This document shows, one piece after another, positions 28,395-37,497 of a stretch of DNA of 64,000 bases (positions are counted from its first letter, which is position 1; every line of letters starts with the position of its first letter). A program made the translations under genes and the position numbers. The stretch comes from Bacillota bacterium (lineage in GTDB: Bacteria; Bacillota; Sulfobacillia; Sulfobacillales; JAIMBI01). The DNA lies in assembly GCA_021846505.1 (NCBI GenBank), contig JAJZWV010000005.1:38258-102257 (forward strand), read 5' to 3'. Below the pieces are notes generated by a model. It had not been told where the DNA came from, made no database searches, and worked only from the letters and a program-made list of their open reading frames with translations.

Positions 28395-28500
28395 AGTCCA
28401 CTGATCGTCGTTGACACGTCCGTCGCGATAGCCTGGATCCTGCCCGACGAGCAAGGCACTCCGGCACTTCGCTTAAAGCGCTACGCCACCGAACAACTGG
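28391..28500 (+). pseudogene. vapC: vapC (PIN toxin) 5' fragment with frameshift
   Basis: After the vapB stop the sequence reads ATGAAGTCC, one extra A, then a frame giving LIVVDTSVAIAWILPDEQGT, the canonical VapC N-terminus with its first catalytic Asp. Similarity ends near 28500 at RYATEQL, exactly where the opposite-strand fragment at 28160 would resume (VAPPMFWHEV). A one-base insertion and an inversion break both inactivate it. Confidence 0.7.
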
Positions 28501-28556
28501 ATGCCGCTGACTCAGCGCCATCCGGCGGTGCGCTTTGTGCTGTGCCACGTGTCTAA

Positions 28557-28841
28557 GACGGCGCAGCGTGCTCCTTGAGGCGAAACACCTCCTCGGCGGT
28601 GCCGTGCAGGACGCGGTTGCTCTCTGCCTCGGTCAGGTTCAGCGTGCCGTACTTGGCCAGCTCCACCGGGATTGCGGCCAACAAGTCGGCTGCCGTACAT
28701 CAGGCGGCCCGCACCCAGCGTGGGCCGGAAGCCGTGCAGGTCCTGAACGCCCACGGCCGAGGTTTCCAGCCACACGTTGGCGCAGGCGCGCGCCACCGCG
28801 CCGGCCGCGCCGCCCAGAATCCCGCCGCCGGCAGGCTCGCG
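28557..28841 (-). pseudogene. Amidohydrolase C-terminal part, opposite strand to its N-terminal part
   Basis: Read leftward, the sequence gives GGGILGGAAGAVARACANVW then LETSAVGVQDLHGF and LGAGRLMYGS. After one extra C it continues DLLAAIPVELAKYGTLNLTE and EVFRLKEHAAPS to a stop. This is the C-terminal third of an amidohydrolase_2 TIM-barrel protein, including the late G-S-D metal/active-site region. The matching N-terminal part begins right beside it but points the other way (28842). One frameshift and one inversion inactivate the gene. Confidence 0.72.
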
Positions 28842-29318
28842 ATGATTATCGACAGCCACGCGCACATCGGCGCCTGTGATGTGTTTGGACTGGATCAGTC
28901 GCCGGCGCAGCTTCTCGAGGTGATGGACCAGCATCACATCACCGGGTCGCTGGTGCAGCCGTTTCCCGGCGTGTGGGACGCCCCCGCTACCCATGATGCG
29001 ATTGCGCGCCTGGCCGACGACCACCCCGGCCGCATCTTTGGCATCGCCAGCGCTCCTCGGCATGGCGACCCGGCGGTATACAGCGCCGAGATTCGCCGGT
29101 GTGTCCGCGAGCTCAACTTTGTCGGTGTGAAGCTGCACACGATTGGCCATGCCATCGGGCCGGCGTCCCCAGGAGCCGCCGTGGTAGCGGCACTGGCGGA
29201 AGAGCTGGACGTCCCCGTGCTGATACACACGGGCATGGGCATTCCGTTTGCAGACCCGGCGGTTCCCGATTGCAAAATTATCTGTGACTACGTAGCCAGC
29301 ATACGTAGTCACAGATAG
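28842..29318 (+). pseudogene. Amidohydrolase N-terminal part, inverted relative to its C-terminal part
   Basis: The ATG at 28842 opens MIIDSHAHIGACDVFGLDQS, with the metal-binding HxH of amidohydrolases. The frame runs on through GVKLHTIGHAIGP and VLIHTGMGIPFAD, then ends in CDYVASIRSHR inside a 16-bp inverted repeat. It stops where the family continues with a GGGILG segment, which is found on the minus strand starting at 28841. In its original orientation the gene would have followed the aldehyde dehydrogenase gene on the minus strand, so it was probably the third gene of a LacI-regulated operon. Confidence 0.72.
29279..29317. repeat. Perfect 16-bp inverted repeat with 7-bp spacer at an inversion boundary
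   Basis: TATCTGTGACTACGTA (29279-29294) is followed by GCCAGCA and its exact reverse complement (29302-29317). The left arm is amidohydrolase coding sequence (ICDYV). The right arm is an inverted copy just outside the flipped segment. The layout resembles a fold-back replication junction, or a recombinase core site. It has no T-run to act as a terminator. Confidence 0.85.
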
Positions 29319-29363
29319 GTTGTCAAGGGTCATAAGGAGAGAGCGGAAGGATCCACGGTCCGC

Positions 29364-30812
29364 CTAAGGGCCGTAGTACACCGCACACGTCTTGGTGTGC
29401 GAGTAAAAGTCGAGCGCGGCGGTGCCCTGCTCGCGGCTGTGCGACCCGGATTGCTTCAATCCCCCAAACGGCGCAGCGTACTCCACCCCGGCCGTCTCCT
29501 GATTCACGCGCACCATCCCCGCGTCGGCCGCGTCCAGAAACTTGAGGCCCTGGCTCAGATCGCGGGTGAAGACGGCGGCGGAGAGCCCGTACACGGTCTG
29601 GTTGCACAGCGCCACCGCCTCGTCAAACGATGCACACCGGAGGATGGCGGCCAGCGGTCCAAAAATCTCCTCCTGCACCAGCGGATCGCCGGGTGCGACG
29701 TCGGTCACGACGGTCGGGGGCACGAAGTAGCCCGCGCCGAGGTCCACCCCCTCCACGGGCGCTTGGGCCACGACCGTCGCCCGCGCGGCCTGGTGAGCGT
29801 ACCGCGACACTTTCTCAAATTGAGCCTCCGAAGCCAGCGGACCCACGTAGGTGTCGGGATGGAGCGCGGGACCCAGCCGCACCGCCCGCATTGCCTGCCG
29901 CAGGCGGTCGCAAAACGCGCCGTACACCCCGTCCTGCACAATGATGCGGCTGGTGGCGGTGCACTTTTGGCCGGCCGACCGAAACGCGCCGCTGACGACG
30001 GCGGACACCGCGAGATCCACATCGGCGTCGTTCAGCACCACCGCCGCGTTCTTCCCGCCCATCTCCACCTGGTATTTGATGTTGCGCGCGGCCGCGGCCG
30101 CCGCCACACGCATGCCCGTGGCTGTGGACCCCGTAAAGCTCAAGCCATCAAGGGGGGCTGCTTCCACCAGCGCCTGCCCCACCTCACTGCCCCGGCCGAC
30201 CACGAGATTCAGCACGCCGGCTGGCAGGCCGGATGCTGCGGCCAGCTGCGCGAGGCGGGCGGCAGTAAGCGAAGCGCTTTCTGCGGGCTTCCACACCACC
30301 GTGTTGCCGCACAGAAGCGCGGGAGCAATTTTCCACAGCGGAATTGCCACCGGAAAGTTCCACGGCGTGATGATGCCCACCACGCCCAGGGGGCGGCGGG
30401 TCGTGTACTGCAGCACTTGCGTCTGGCTGTGGGGAATGACCTCCCCGACGGCCCGGACCCCCTCGGCGGCGTAGAACCGCAGGATTTGCACCCCGCGAGC
30501 CACTTCGCCACGCATCTCGGTGATGGGCTTGCCCATCTCCTGGCTGGCCAGGGCCGCTACCGCTTCCCGATCGCGCTCCAGGGCCGCCGCCATCGCCGAC
30601 AGCGCCTCCGCGCGCGCGGGGCTGCCCTGGCGGTCCCACGCGGCGCTGGCATAGCGGGCGGCTTCCACAGCCTCGCTGGCCGCGGCCGCTTCACTCAGGT
30701 GGAGGAGTCCCACCTCCCGCGACACCTCCGAGGGGTCGTGCACCTCCACAATCTCTCCCGCCTGGGCCGCCCACTCACCGCCTATCCAACTGCGCGACTC
30801 CACGTCGGCCAT
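29364..30812 (-). CDS. NAD(P)-dependent aldehyde dehydrogenase
   Basis: This 482-aa enzyme of the ALDH superfamily oxidises an aldehyde to the acid; the substrate is not identifiable. It shows TPWNFPVAIPLWKIAPAL (coenzyme site), the general base Glu in EMGGKN, the nucleophile Cys in SAGQKCTATSR and the EEIFGP motif. Start ATG 30812 has AGGAGG 8 nt upstream; a longer frame reaching back into the LacI gene is not credible. The gene lies downstream of the LacI regulator on the same strand, so it is probably its target. The broken amidohydrolase was probably next in the operon. Confidence 0.9.
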   Translation of the reverse strand: MADVESRSWIGGEWAAQAGEIVEVHDPSEVSREVGLLHLSEAAAASEAVEAARYASAAWDRQGSPARAEALSAMAAALERDREAVAALASQEMGKPITEMRGEVARGVQILRFYAAEGVRAVGEVIPHSQTQVLQYTTRRPLGVVGIITPWNFPVAIPLWKIAPALLCGNTVVWKPAESASLTAARLAQLAAASGLPAGVLNLVVGRGSEVGQALVEAAPLDGLSFTGSTATGMRVAAAAAARNIKYQVEMGGKNAAVVLNDADVDLAVSAVVSGAFRSAGQKCTATSRIIVQDGVYGAFCDRLRQAMRAVRLGPALHPDTYVGPLASEAQFEKVSRYAHQAARATVVAQAPVEGVDLGAGYFVPPTVVTDVAPGDPLVQEEIFGPLAAILRCASFDEAVALCNQTVYGLSAAVFTRDLSQGLKFLDAADAGMVRVNQETAGVEYAAPFGGLKQSGSHSREQGTAALDFYSHTKTCAVYYGP

Positions 30813-30963
30813 AGATCCTTCCTCCTCTGCCATGGTTCCTTCCTGTCCTTTGGTGCTCTTTGGGCTTTTTGGGGCTTTGTGATGCTGCCGATCTTTCCCG
30901 TCTTCGGCCGACCGGGCGGCTCTCTGCGATGGCGCCGGGGAGCTCGCCCCAAAAACGCGGCGC

Positions 30964-31965
30964 TTAGCTCCAGGGGGCGTGGGCCGTGGACCCGCGCACC
31001 ACGATGGTGGCGTCCAGCTGCCGCTGCTGTGGCTCGCCCTGCGGGGCTCCCATGCGGGCCAGAAGCAGGTCGACGGCCTCCGACACCATGGCGTCCAGCG
31101 GCTGGGCAGCCGTCGTGAGGCTGTACGACGCCCAGCCCGCCATCTCGACCCCGTTGAAGCCCACCACCCACAGGTCGTCGGGAACGGCCAGGCCGAGGGA
31201 CCGCGCGGCATCAATCACCGCAAACGCCATGAGATCGGCCACGCACAGCACGGTGTCCGGCCGGTCCGGCCGCGCGAGGCACACGGACGCGACCTGGTGC
31301 GCCCGCTCATACGAAAACCCGCCGTTCAGCAGATCTACAGCCGAGAGGCCGCCATCGCGGCACCCCCGCTGGAATCCCTCCGTGCGGTCTGCGGCGGTAC
31401 TGACGTCAGGCGGCCCGCCCACGATGGCCACCCGCCGGCGGCCATGCCGCGCCACGTAGCGCGCGAGGCCGTACGCGGCGGCGGCGTTGTTGGTGCAAAC
31501 CTGATCAACCGCCATTCCGGCGGCCGTTCGGTTTAGGAGCACCAGAGGGATGTGGGCATCCAGCGCCGACTCAAGAACGGACGCCGTGGTGGCGGTGAAC
31601 ACGACGCCATCCACCAGCCGCTCATGAATGGCGTCGATGGCGGCCCGGTCCCCTACATCCTGCCCCACCCACACCATCAGGCGCTGCTGGCGGCGGCTCA
31701 GCTCTTCCGACAAGCTATTGAGCAACTTTTGATAAAACGGGTTGGCCAAATTGTCCACCACCACGCCGATGACGTCGGTGGGTCCCCCGCGCATGGAGCG
31801 CGCCAGCCGGTTCGGCGTGTAGCCCGTAGCCTCCAGCGCCGCCAGCACGGCCACCCGCGCCTCGGCGCGCACCCGCTGATCCCCGCGCAGCACGCGGGAC
31901 ACGGTGCTCTGCGATACCCCCGCCCGTGCGGCAATATCCCGGCTCGTGACTCGGATGAAGACCAC
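30964..31965 (-). CDS. LacI-family transcriptional repressor
   Basis: The ~333-aa protein has an N-terminal LacI helix-turn-helix (VTSRDIAARAGVSQSTVSRV), a hinge, then a periplasmic-binding-protein-like sensor domain (DVIGVVVDNLANPFYQ, GVVFTATTASVLE, RRVAIVGGPPDVSTAADR). The GTG at 31965 has GGAGG just upstream; an ATG at 31998 would add 11 residues. The gene probably controls the downstream aldehyde dehydrogenase (and former amidohydrolase) in response to a sugar-like or small organic ligand. Confidence 0.9.
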   Translation of the reverse strand: MVFIRVTSRDIAARAGVSQSTVSRVLRGDQRVRAEARVAVLAALEATGYTPNRLARSMRGGPTDVIGVVVDNLANPFYQKLLNSLSEELSRRQQRLMVWVGQDVGDRAAIDAIHERLVDGVVFTATTASVLESALDAHIPLVLLNRTAAGMAVDQVCTNNAAAAYGLARYVARHGRRRVAIVGGPPDVSTAADRTEGFQRGCRDGGLSAVDLLNGGFSYERAHQVASVCLARPDRPDTVLCVADLMAFAVIDAARSLGLAVPDDLWVVGFNGVEMAGWASYSLTTAAQPLDAMVSEAVDLLLARMGAPQGEPQQRQLDATIVVRGSTAHAPWS

Positions 31966-31998
31966 GCCCCCTCCGGAGACTACGTATTCTCTGTCCAT

Positions 31999-32578
31999 CC
32001 TACCAGCGGGCCAGCGCTCGTGTCCACCGCGTGGTCGCACCAGCCCCCCTACACCTAAAGGAACCACGGCAGGCTGAAGCGGCTCGGGTGACTGGCGAGT
32101 CGTCAGGCTGCGCTCGCGAGACGCTCTGCGGACTTTTTTGCTCAGATGGTGGCGCGCCGGGTGCAGGGGCCCAGTGCCCGGTGGCCGAGAGGCTCCTCTG
32201 CCAGCGCTGGCTGCCTGCACGCCTTCCGTTCGAATCGGGATAAGCCGTCCAGCTTGTCGGCGCGGACGGGGGCTCCTGCAGGTCGTCACGGTGCCGAGAA
32301 GTTCTCCCGGTTTTCGCCGGCATGCCCAAAGGGGTTCCCTCTCCCGAACCCTCCCACAATTTCCCGCCGCACGACGACGATTTGACGCCGTCTCATCCTG
32401 AGAGAAGACTCAGGCGCACCGTGATGGACCGATGGCCTGCCGTGACGATGGGATCCACTTCATCACCCCCGATGGCGGCGTGGCCGGGCTGCCCAGAAAT
32501 CCCCTGACCTGCAGCACCGTCAACTTTTAGCACCGCAGCCCGTGGCCACAGCATCCCCGGAAGAATTCCCCGGCTGCG
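31999..32578. other. Gap with no supportable gene
   Basis: About 580 bp lie between the LacI gene and the DadA-like gene's stop. Both strands give only short frames without motifs or ribosome-binding sites. It includes the LacI promoter region. I could not identify a palindromic LacI operator with confidence. Confidence 0.35.
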
Positions 32579-33820
32579 TCAACGGGAAAACCGAGCCGGC
32601 GAGAATGGCGCGAGGTCCAGATCCGTGGAACCGCCCATGATGAGGCCGGCCATCAGCGCGCCGGTCACTTGGGACAGCGAGATCCCCTCCATCGCATGCC
32701 CGGTCGCCACAAAAAAATTGTCGTGCTGCGGCACCCGTCCCAGAACCGGGAGACCATCCGCAGTCATTGGGCGGAGTCCCACCCACTCCGTTTCCGACTC
32801 GCCCTCCAGATCGTCTGCCAAATAGCGACGGACGGCACGCCGCACGGCCGCGATCCGCGTCGGGTCGAGACGCGCATTGATTCCGGATAGCTCCATGGTG
32901 CCGCCAATCCTCACGCTGTCCGCGTAGGGGCTGAGGCCCGCCCGCGTCTCCCCAAAATACAGCGGATGTTGAAAACGCGTGCGGGGCGCCTTGATGGTCA
33001 CGCTGTACCCTTTGCCGGCCGTCACCGGCAGGTGATAACCTACTTTTCTCGCGAGCGCGGCGCTCCACGCCCCGGCGGCTAAGACATAATGGTCCGCCTG
33101 GATCCGGCCGCTGGGCGTGGTGACGGACCGCACCGACCCTCCCCGTGATTCCACATCGACGACTGCCGTTCGCGCCGATATGGTGCCTCCTCGATCAATA
33201 ATGCGCTGCGCAAGAGCCCGACTTAAGGTGTCCGCGCGCACATGGTACTCGCCGGGCAGCATCACTCCCCCGAGGACGCGCGTCGACAGGGCCGGCTCGA
33301 GGTCCAGGATCTCGGCCTGCGTCAAGGCTTGCGCCGCGGGATAGCCGAAGTCCGCCAGCGACTTCAGCTCCTCCCATCGGCTCTGCATTTCCTGGCGATC
33401 CGCAAACGCCAACAGCAATCCTTGGCGGTGCAGTTCGCAGTCCACTCCATCCAGCGCCAGCGCGTCGAATAAGCCGAGGCTGGAACGGCTGAGGGCCATT
33501 AGAGCCGCTTGCCCGTGCGCGTACTCCCGCGGCGAGCAGTGCCGCCAAAACTGCACCAGCCAGGGCAGCAGGTGGGGCACCGCGCCGGGGCGGATATACA
33601 GCGGACCATCCGCGTGGAGGAGCCAACGCAGCGAAGTCCTCACGACCCCGGGTGCCGGGACCGGATCGGACAGAGACGGGCAGATCCACCCAAGGTTTCC
33701 AAACGAGCACGCCATCCCCGGATCCCCGGCGTCAATCACCTCGACGGCTGCGCCCTGTTTCGAGAGCTGATAGCCAATCGACAGGCCGATCATGCCGCCG
33801 CCAATCATCGCGACCTTCAT
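32579..33820 (-). CDS. FAD-dependent D-amino-acid dehydrogenase-like oxidoreductase
   Basis: The 413-aa protein begins with the dinucleotide-binding motif MKVAMIGGGMIGLSIGYQLS, then EVIDAGDPGMACSFGNLGWI, typical of the DadA/DAO family. HYVLAAGAWS in the middle and VGLRPMTADGLPVLG with TGHAMEGISLSQVTG near the end complete the FAD fold. It oxidatively deaminates D-amino acids or related amines; the exact substrate is uncertain. It is followed upstream on the same strand by an aldehyde dehydrogenase pseudogene, suggesting a decaying amine-catabolism cluster. Confidence 0.87.
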   Translation of the reverse strand: MKVAMIGGGMIGLSIGYQLSKQGAAVEVIDAGDPGMACSFGNLGWICPSLSDPVPAPGVVRTSLRWLLHADGPLYIRPGAVPHLLPWLVQFWRHCSPREYAHGQAALMALSRSSLGLFDALALDGVDCELHRQGLLLAFADRQEMQSRWEELKSLADFGYPAAQALTQAEILDLEPALSTRVLGGVMLPGEYHVRADTLSRALAQRIIDRGGTISARTAVVDVESRGGSVRSVTTPSGRIQADHYVLAAGAWSAALARKVGYHLPVTAGKGYSVTIKAPRTRFQHPLYFGETRAGLSPYADSVRIGGTMELSGINARLDPTRIAAVRRAVRRYLADDLEGESETEWVGLRPMTADGLPVLGRVPQHDNFFVATGHAMEGISLSQVTGALMAGLIMGGSTDLDLAPFSPARFSR

Positions 33821-33896
33821 AGTCCGACGCCTCTCGCGGCCGCACGGAAGTCGTCGACGCGGCCTGCCGCCGGTCGGATGCCCTGTGGGTTGTTCA

Positions 33897-35338
33897 TCAC
33901 CTAGTCCACCTCGATGAATATGTTGCGCAACTCCGTGCAGAGTTCCATCGCTTCCCTCCCCAGCTCGCGTCCCAGACCGCTCTGTTTGAAGCCCCCAAAC
34001 GGCGCCTCAATGCCTGCCCCACATCCGGAGAGAATACCGACCCTGACAAGCCATACACGGTGTCATTAGCCATCTCAATGGCTTCCTGTTCAGAGTTAAA
34101 GCGCTGGATCGTGGTGACCGGACCAAAAATCTCCTGGCGCACGACATCCATCCGAGCGTCGGCCGCGCTAAAAACGGTGGGCGCAACATAGTAACCTCGA
34201 TCCGGCAGGCCGTCGGTGGATCCACCCACCAGCAGCTTACCCCTTCCGCAATCCCGCGCGTCACATGCCGCACGACGCGTTCGCGGTGAGACCCCGAGAC
34301 GAGGGGCCCACTTCGGTGGCCGGGTGTTCCGGATCGCCGACGCGAAGCGCGTGCACCTGTCGGCAAAACGCCTCCACAAACTCGTCATAGATGGAGCGGT
34401 CCACCGCGATGCGGCTTCGAGCGCAGCAGTCTTGCCCCGCATTGCCATAGGCAGACTGGACCGCCAATGCCGCGACCCGATTCCCATCGACTCCTGGGAA
34501 CACGAGTGTCGGGGACTCCCCCCCCCCCCCAGTTCCAGCGACACACGCTTGATCTGAGGGGCCGCCAGTTGAAGGATTCGCGTCCCCGTCGCCGTCTCGC
34601 CGGTAAAGGCGACCTTGTCCACCCGTCGGTCCTCGACGAGCTGCTCGCCCACCTCCGAACCGGGGCCCGGCACAATGTTTAACACGCCGGCCGGCAAACC
34701 CGCCGCCGTACCCAAACGGCCCAAGAGAAGCGCGGTGAGCGGAGTATAGCTCGCCGGCTTGACCAGCACAACATTGCCTGCGGCCAATGCCGGGGCACCC
34801 TTTCAGGCCGCGATGAGCAAGGGAAAGTTCCACGGAACAATGAGCGCGACCACTCCCAGGGGAATCCGCTCGGTAAAGTCCAGTCCCGCCGCCGACACCG
34901 GGATGGTGTGTCCGCACACCTTGTTGGCCGCGCCCGCGTAAAACTCAAAGCAGTTGGCGGCGGGCTGTACCTCGTCGAGGGCGTCACGAATCGGCTTGCC
35001 GACCTGGCGGGTCTCCCACCGGGCCAGCTCCTCCGCCTGTGCACGGATCTCAGCCGCCAGGGCCAGAAGGACTTTTCCGCGCGCGGTGGCCAATCGCCGG
35101 TGTCAAACGCCTTCCGGGCACTGACCACCGCCTGATCCACGTCGTCGGCGTCGAACCGGGGCACCCGGGCCAATCCCGTTTCGAGATGGGGATTCTCCAC
35201 CTCGAAGACGCGACCCGCCCGGGCCATCACGGGCCACCGTTCACCCAAGCAGGCCATGGCGTCCACTGCTCCGCCGCACCATCGCCCCCCTATCGTGCGA
35301 GCGTTCGCACTCGTTAGAAATGGCACGCGGTGCTCCAC
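33897..35338 (-). pseudogene. Aldehyde dehydrogenase pseudogene with several lesions
   Basis: An ALDH of normal length can be reconstructed only by switching frames. The N-terminal part (FEVENPHLETGLARVPRFDA) shifts frame near FDTGDWP. The next piece (IPLGVVALIVPWNFPLLIAA) hits an in-frame TGA where the family has Trp. The frame resumes KGAPALAAGNVVLVKPASYT up to SLELGG, where a run of Cs on the plus strand (about 34518-34530) breaks it. The Cys-containing part (NAGQDCCARSRIAV) and the C-terminal part (YYVAPTVFSAADARMDVVRQ) are in two further frames. At least four lesions make it inactive. Confidence 0.85.
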
Positions 35339-35357
35339 GCAAATCGCAGCGGCATGC

Positions 35358-36221
35358 TCAGGGCAGCGCCAGGCTCACTGAACCCATGCGCTCGAACGGA
35401 GATCCCAGGTGATATTCCGGCGAAAACGGCGCTTCGGAGGGAGCGTAGCGCTCCCAGAAGCTGAGCGGCCCCGGGCCGAAGTGGGTGGAGTAGTCCAGCC
35501 GACCCGCCGACACCTCATAGCGGCGATAGGCGCTGGCACCCGGCCCCAGTCCCCCGGTGGTGAGCTGAACACACCCGGGACCGACAGGCTGACGGCTCAC
35601 GACGTGCACATGGCCAGCCGCGTAAAGTTTAACCGCAGGGTGCGATCGAATGGTGTCGGTGAGCGAATCCACCAGGTCGGGAATGAAGTCGCCCGCCCCG
35701 AACCGGCTCAGCACCCCGGCCGACCGCGTGGCGGTCAGCGGATAGTGTCCCAGCAGCACCGTGGGCTTAGCAGCATCCGCCAGCGCCTGCTCGAGCCTTG
35801 GCAGCACCCCATCCGGGTCACCCGCTCGCAGCGACATCCCAACGGCCACGATGGGACCCAGGTCCGTCACCACCAGCGGGTCGGCGCCAAACACCTGTCC
35901 GAAGTGGGTGTCCGCAAAGGGGCGGGGGTCGTAGCGCTCTTGCTCGGGATGGCGCTCACCGCGCCACGGGTTGGCTCCCAGGTCATGGTTTCCGGCTATC
36001 GCCAAGTAGGGCACAGCCAGCGCATCCAGCCACCGGCGGGCGGCGCGAAGCTCCTCAATCTCGCTCGAGCCATGGCTGGTGAGATCACCGGTAACAAACA
36101 GAAAGTCAGGGCGTTCGGCGCGAATCAGCGTGGCCGCGTCCGCTAGCACCCCACCGATGCCAGGGTTCAAGCGCTCCGGCGCCGTTTCTCCGTGCAGGTC
36201 GGTGATGTGGACCACTCTCAT
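35358..36221 (-). CDS. Calcineurin-like metallophosphoesterase
   Basis: This 287-aa protein carries the ordered metal-binding motifs of the family: DLHG near residue 8, GDLTSHG near 46, GNHD near 78, LGHYPL and AGHVH in the second half. It hydrolyses a phosphodiester or phosphomonoester; the CpdA/Icc-type layout suggests a nucleotide substrate, but this is inference. No signal peptide, so it is cytoplasmic. Confidence 0.85.
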   Translation of the reverse strand: MRVVHITDLHGETAPERLNPGIGGVLADAATLIRAERPDFLFVTGDLTSHGSSEIEELRAARRWLDALAVPYLAIAGNHDLGANPWRGERHPEQERYDPRPFADTHFGQVFGADPLVVTDLGPIVAVGMSLRAGDPDGVLPRLEQALADAAKPTVLLGHYPLTATRSAGVLSRFGAGDFIPDLVDSLTDTIRSHPAVKLYAAGHVHVVSRQPVGPGCVQLTTGGLGPGASAYRRYEVSAGRLDYSTHFGPGPLSFWERYAPSEAPFSPEYHLGSPFERMGSVSLALP

Positions 36222-36546
36222 CTCTGACCCCCATCTCCTGAGCCGCTATTCGTCAGCCATATTGCAATGAATTCCCAGCCCCTGCTTCGCCAAGGGGATG
36301 TGGCGCTGTGCCAACTCGCCATGCGGCTGCGCTCGGACCGCGCCAGACGCATCCACCGCTCGCGCGCCCGGACCCGCCAGAGCGCGCAAGCACTTTTTGG
36401 TGCTCAGGGAATGCCGCACCCAGCCCGCCGGATCCGCCGACCTTGACCCCACCGGCTTGAATCCTGCCAGAGCCTGGCCGCCGTGTCTAACCCCGGAGCT
36501 CCAACATGGCACGCTTGGGCGAAGCCGTGCCCCAGCCGTGGGAGCC

Positions 36547-37167
36547 GTGAGCGCGAGAAGCGGCACCACGGCCGGGAACCGGTTCGGCCTCCTGATCAGC
36601 CTGGTGGGGATCGCGTGCGCGCTGCTCAACTTTTCCGTCGGATACCGGGTCACTTCCACCCTCAGCGCCGGGGTGTGCTGGAGTGTCATTTCCCATGTCA
36701 TTCCGCTGGCGCGGTTTGCGCTGGCCGGGGTCCTCGCGCGCCGGCGCGGCCGGGCGCCCTTCTTCGCCGGCCTGGTGTCCGGGATCGTGTGCGGGGCCCT
36801 CTCCGGGCTGGCCACTTTCGCCGTGTTTGCCGCCACCCCCAACAAGCCAGCCCTGGTGAAGGCGCTGTGGGCCGCCCACGTGAAGCTGGGCTCCAAGCCG
36901 TCTGCCGACAATCACCAAGCCTTGGTCGGCGGTGTGCTGCACCCGTCGCTCTCCGCCAATGTCGTGAACAATGTGATGACCATGGCCCTTTTGGGCGCGA
37001 TCTTTGCCCTGCTGGGGGGCATGGGGGGTCGAAGCGCTTGCCAAGGCGGCGTGACGCACGCGACCAGCCGCGGCCCACGCAGCCGTGGGAGCCCCGGCTG
37101 GATGAAGGCGCGGCGGGCCTCCTTAAAACTCCCGCCCACCCTCTCACCCTGGCGGCAGCAGCTTTAA
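36547..37167 (+). CDS. Small integral membrane protein, unknown function
   Basis: From the GTG at 36547 (GGGAGCC just upstream) the frame encodes ~206 aa. It has about four hydrophobic segments (FGLLISLVGIACALLNFSVG, CWSVISHVIPLARFALAGVL, FFAGLVSGIVCGALSGLATF, VMTMALLGAIFALLGGM) and a basic C-terminal tail. A longer frame from 36298 lacks hydrophobic character before this point. I do not recognise a family. The tail after GGMGG is Arg/Ser-rich and may be out of the native frame. Confidence 0.5.
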   Translation: MSARSGTTAGNRFGLLISLVGIACALLNFSVGYRVTSTLSAGVCWSVISHVIPLARFALAGVLARRRGRAPFFAGLVSGIVCGALSGLATFAVFAATPNKPALVKALWAAHVKLGSKPSADNHQALVGGVLHPSLSANVVNNVMTMALLGAIFALLGGMGGRSACQGGVTHATSRGPRSRGSPGWMKARRASLKLPPTLSPWRQQL

Positions 37168-37200
37168 GACGGGGCGCGCCTGAAGGGCGGCCGGCCTGGC
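37148..37200 (-). pseudogene. Fragment of a NarL-type response-regulator 3' end
   Basis: Read leftward these ~50 bp encode ALQARPVLKLLPPG then a stop. This closely resembles the end of the intact regulator at 53435 (ALQARAVLKLPPRG), and the DNA is also similar. Nothing upstream continues the gene, so it is a short relic of a duplication or rearrangement. Confidence 0.5.
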
Positions 37201-37497
37201 CCCACCGTTGTAAATCATGGAGCGGACGCCACCCTGGGATCAGTTGACTCGTCTGTAGTCGGGGCTGGGGGCGCTCCCCTCACCATGCATCCCCTCTTCG
37301 GGGGCGGGCTCCCCCCTGACGGCCGGCTGTGCTTGTGCGGTCCGCGTCTGCCGGCCAAAGAGGCACGTTAGAACGTTCCCGCGCTGTTCTCCACCCCGGG
37401 GGCCTCCTAACCCTTCCAAATTGGGCCCGGCTGCTTGCTGCCCTCGTGCCGATCCGGTAGTGTGTGTCCAGAATCTCGCCGAATCGCGAAAGGCGTG
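37201..37497. other. Intergenic region before the TIGR04255/HEPN module
   Basis: No gene is seen in these ~300 bp. Short GC-rich self-complementary stretches (GGGGGCGGGCTCCCCCC near 37303) could act as a terminator stem, but no T-run follows. Confidence 0.3.

Noticed and set aside
29279..29317. Inverted repeat as an intrinsic terminator
   Set aside because: No T-run on either side, and one arm is amidohydrolase coding sequence; a rearrangement junction explains it better.
29397..31118. 573-codon plus-strand frame opposite the aldehyde dehydrogenase and LacI genes
   Set aside because: Low-complexity His/Arg/Gly composition and no motifs; shadow of the minus-strand ALDH frame.
30813..31214. 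N-terminal extension of the aldehyde dehydrogenase into the LacI gene
   Set aside because: The extra residues are out-of-frame LacI sequence; AGGAGG at 30821-30826 fixes the start at 30812.
34518..34530. C-run in the ALDH pseudogene as a programmed frameshift or phase-variable tract
   Set aside because: At least three other independent lesions lie in the same gene, so it is decayed whatever the run length.
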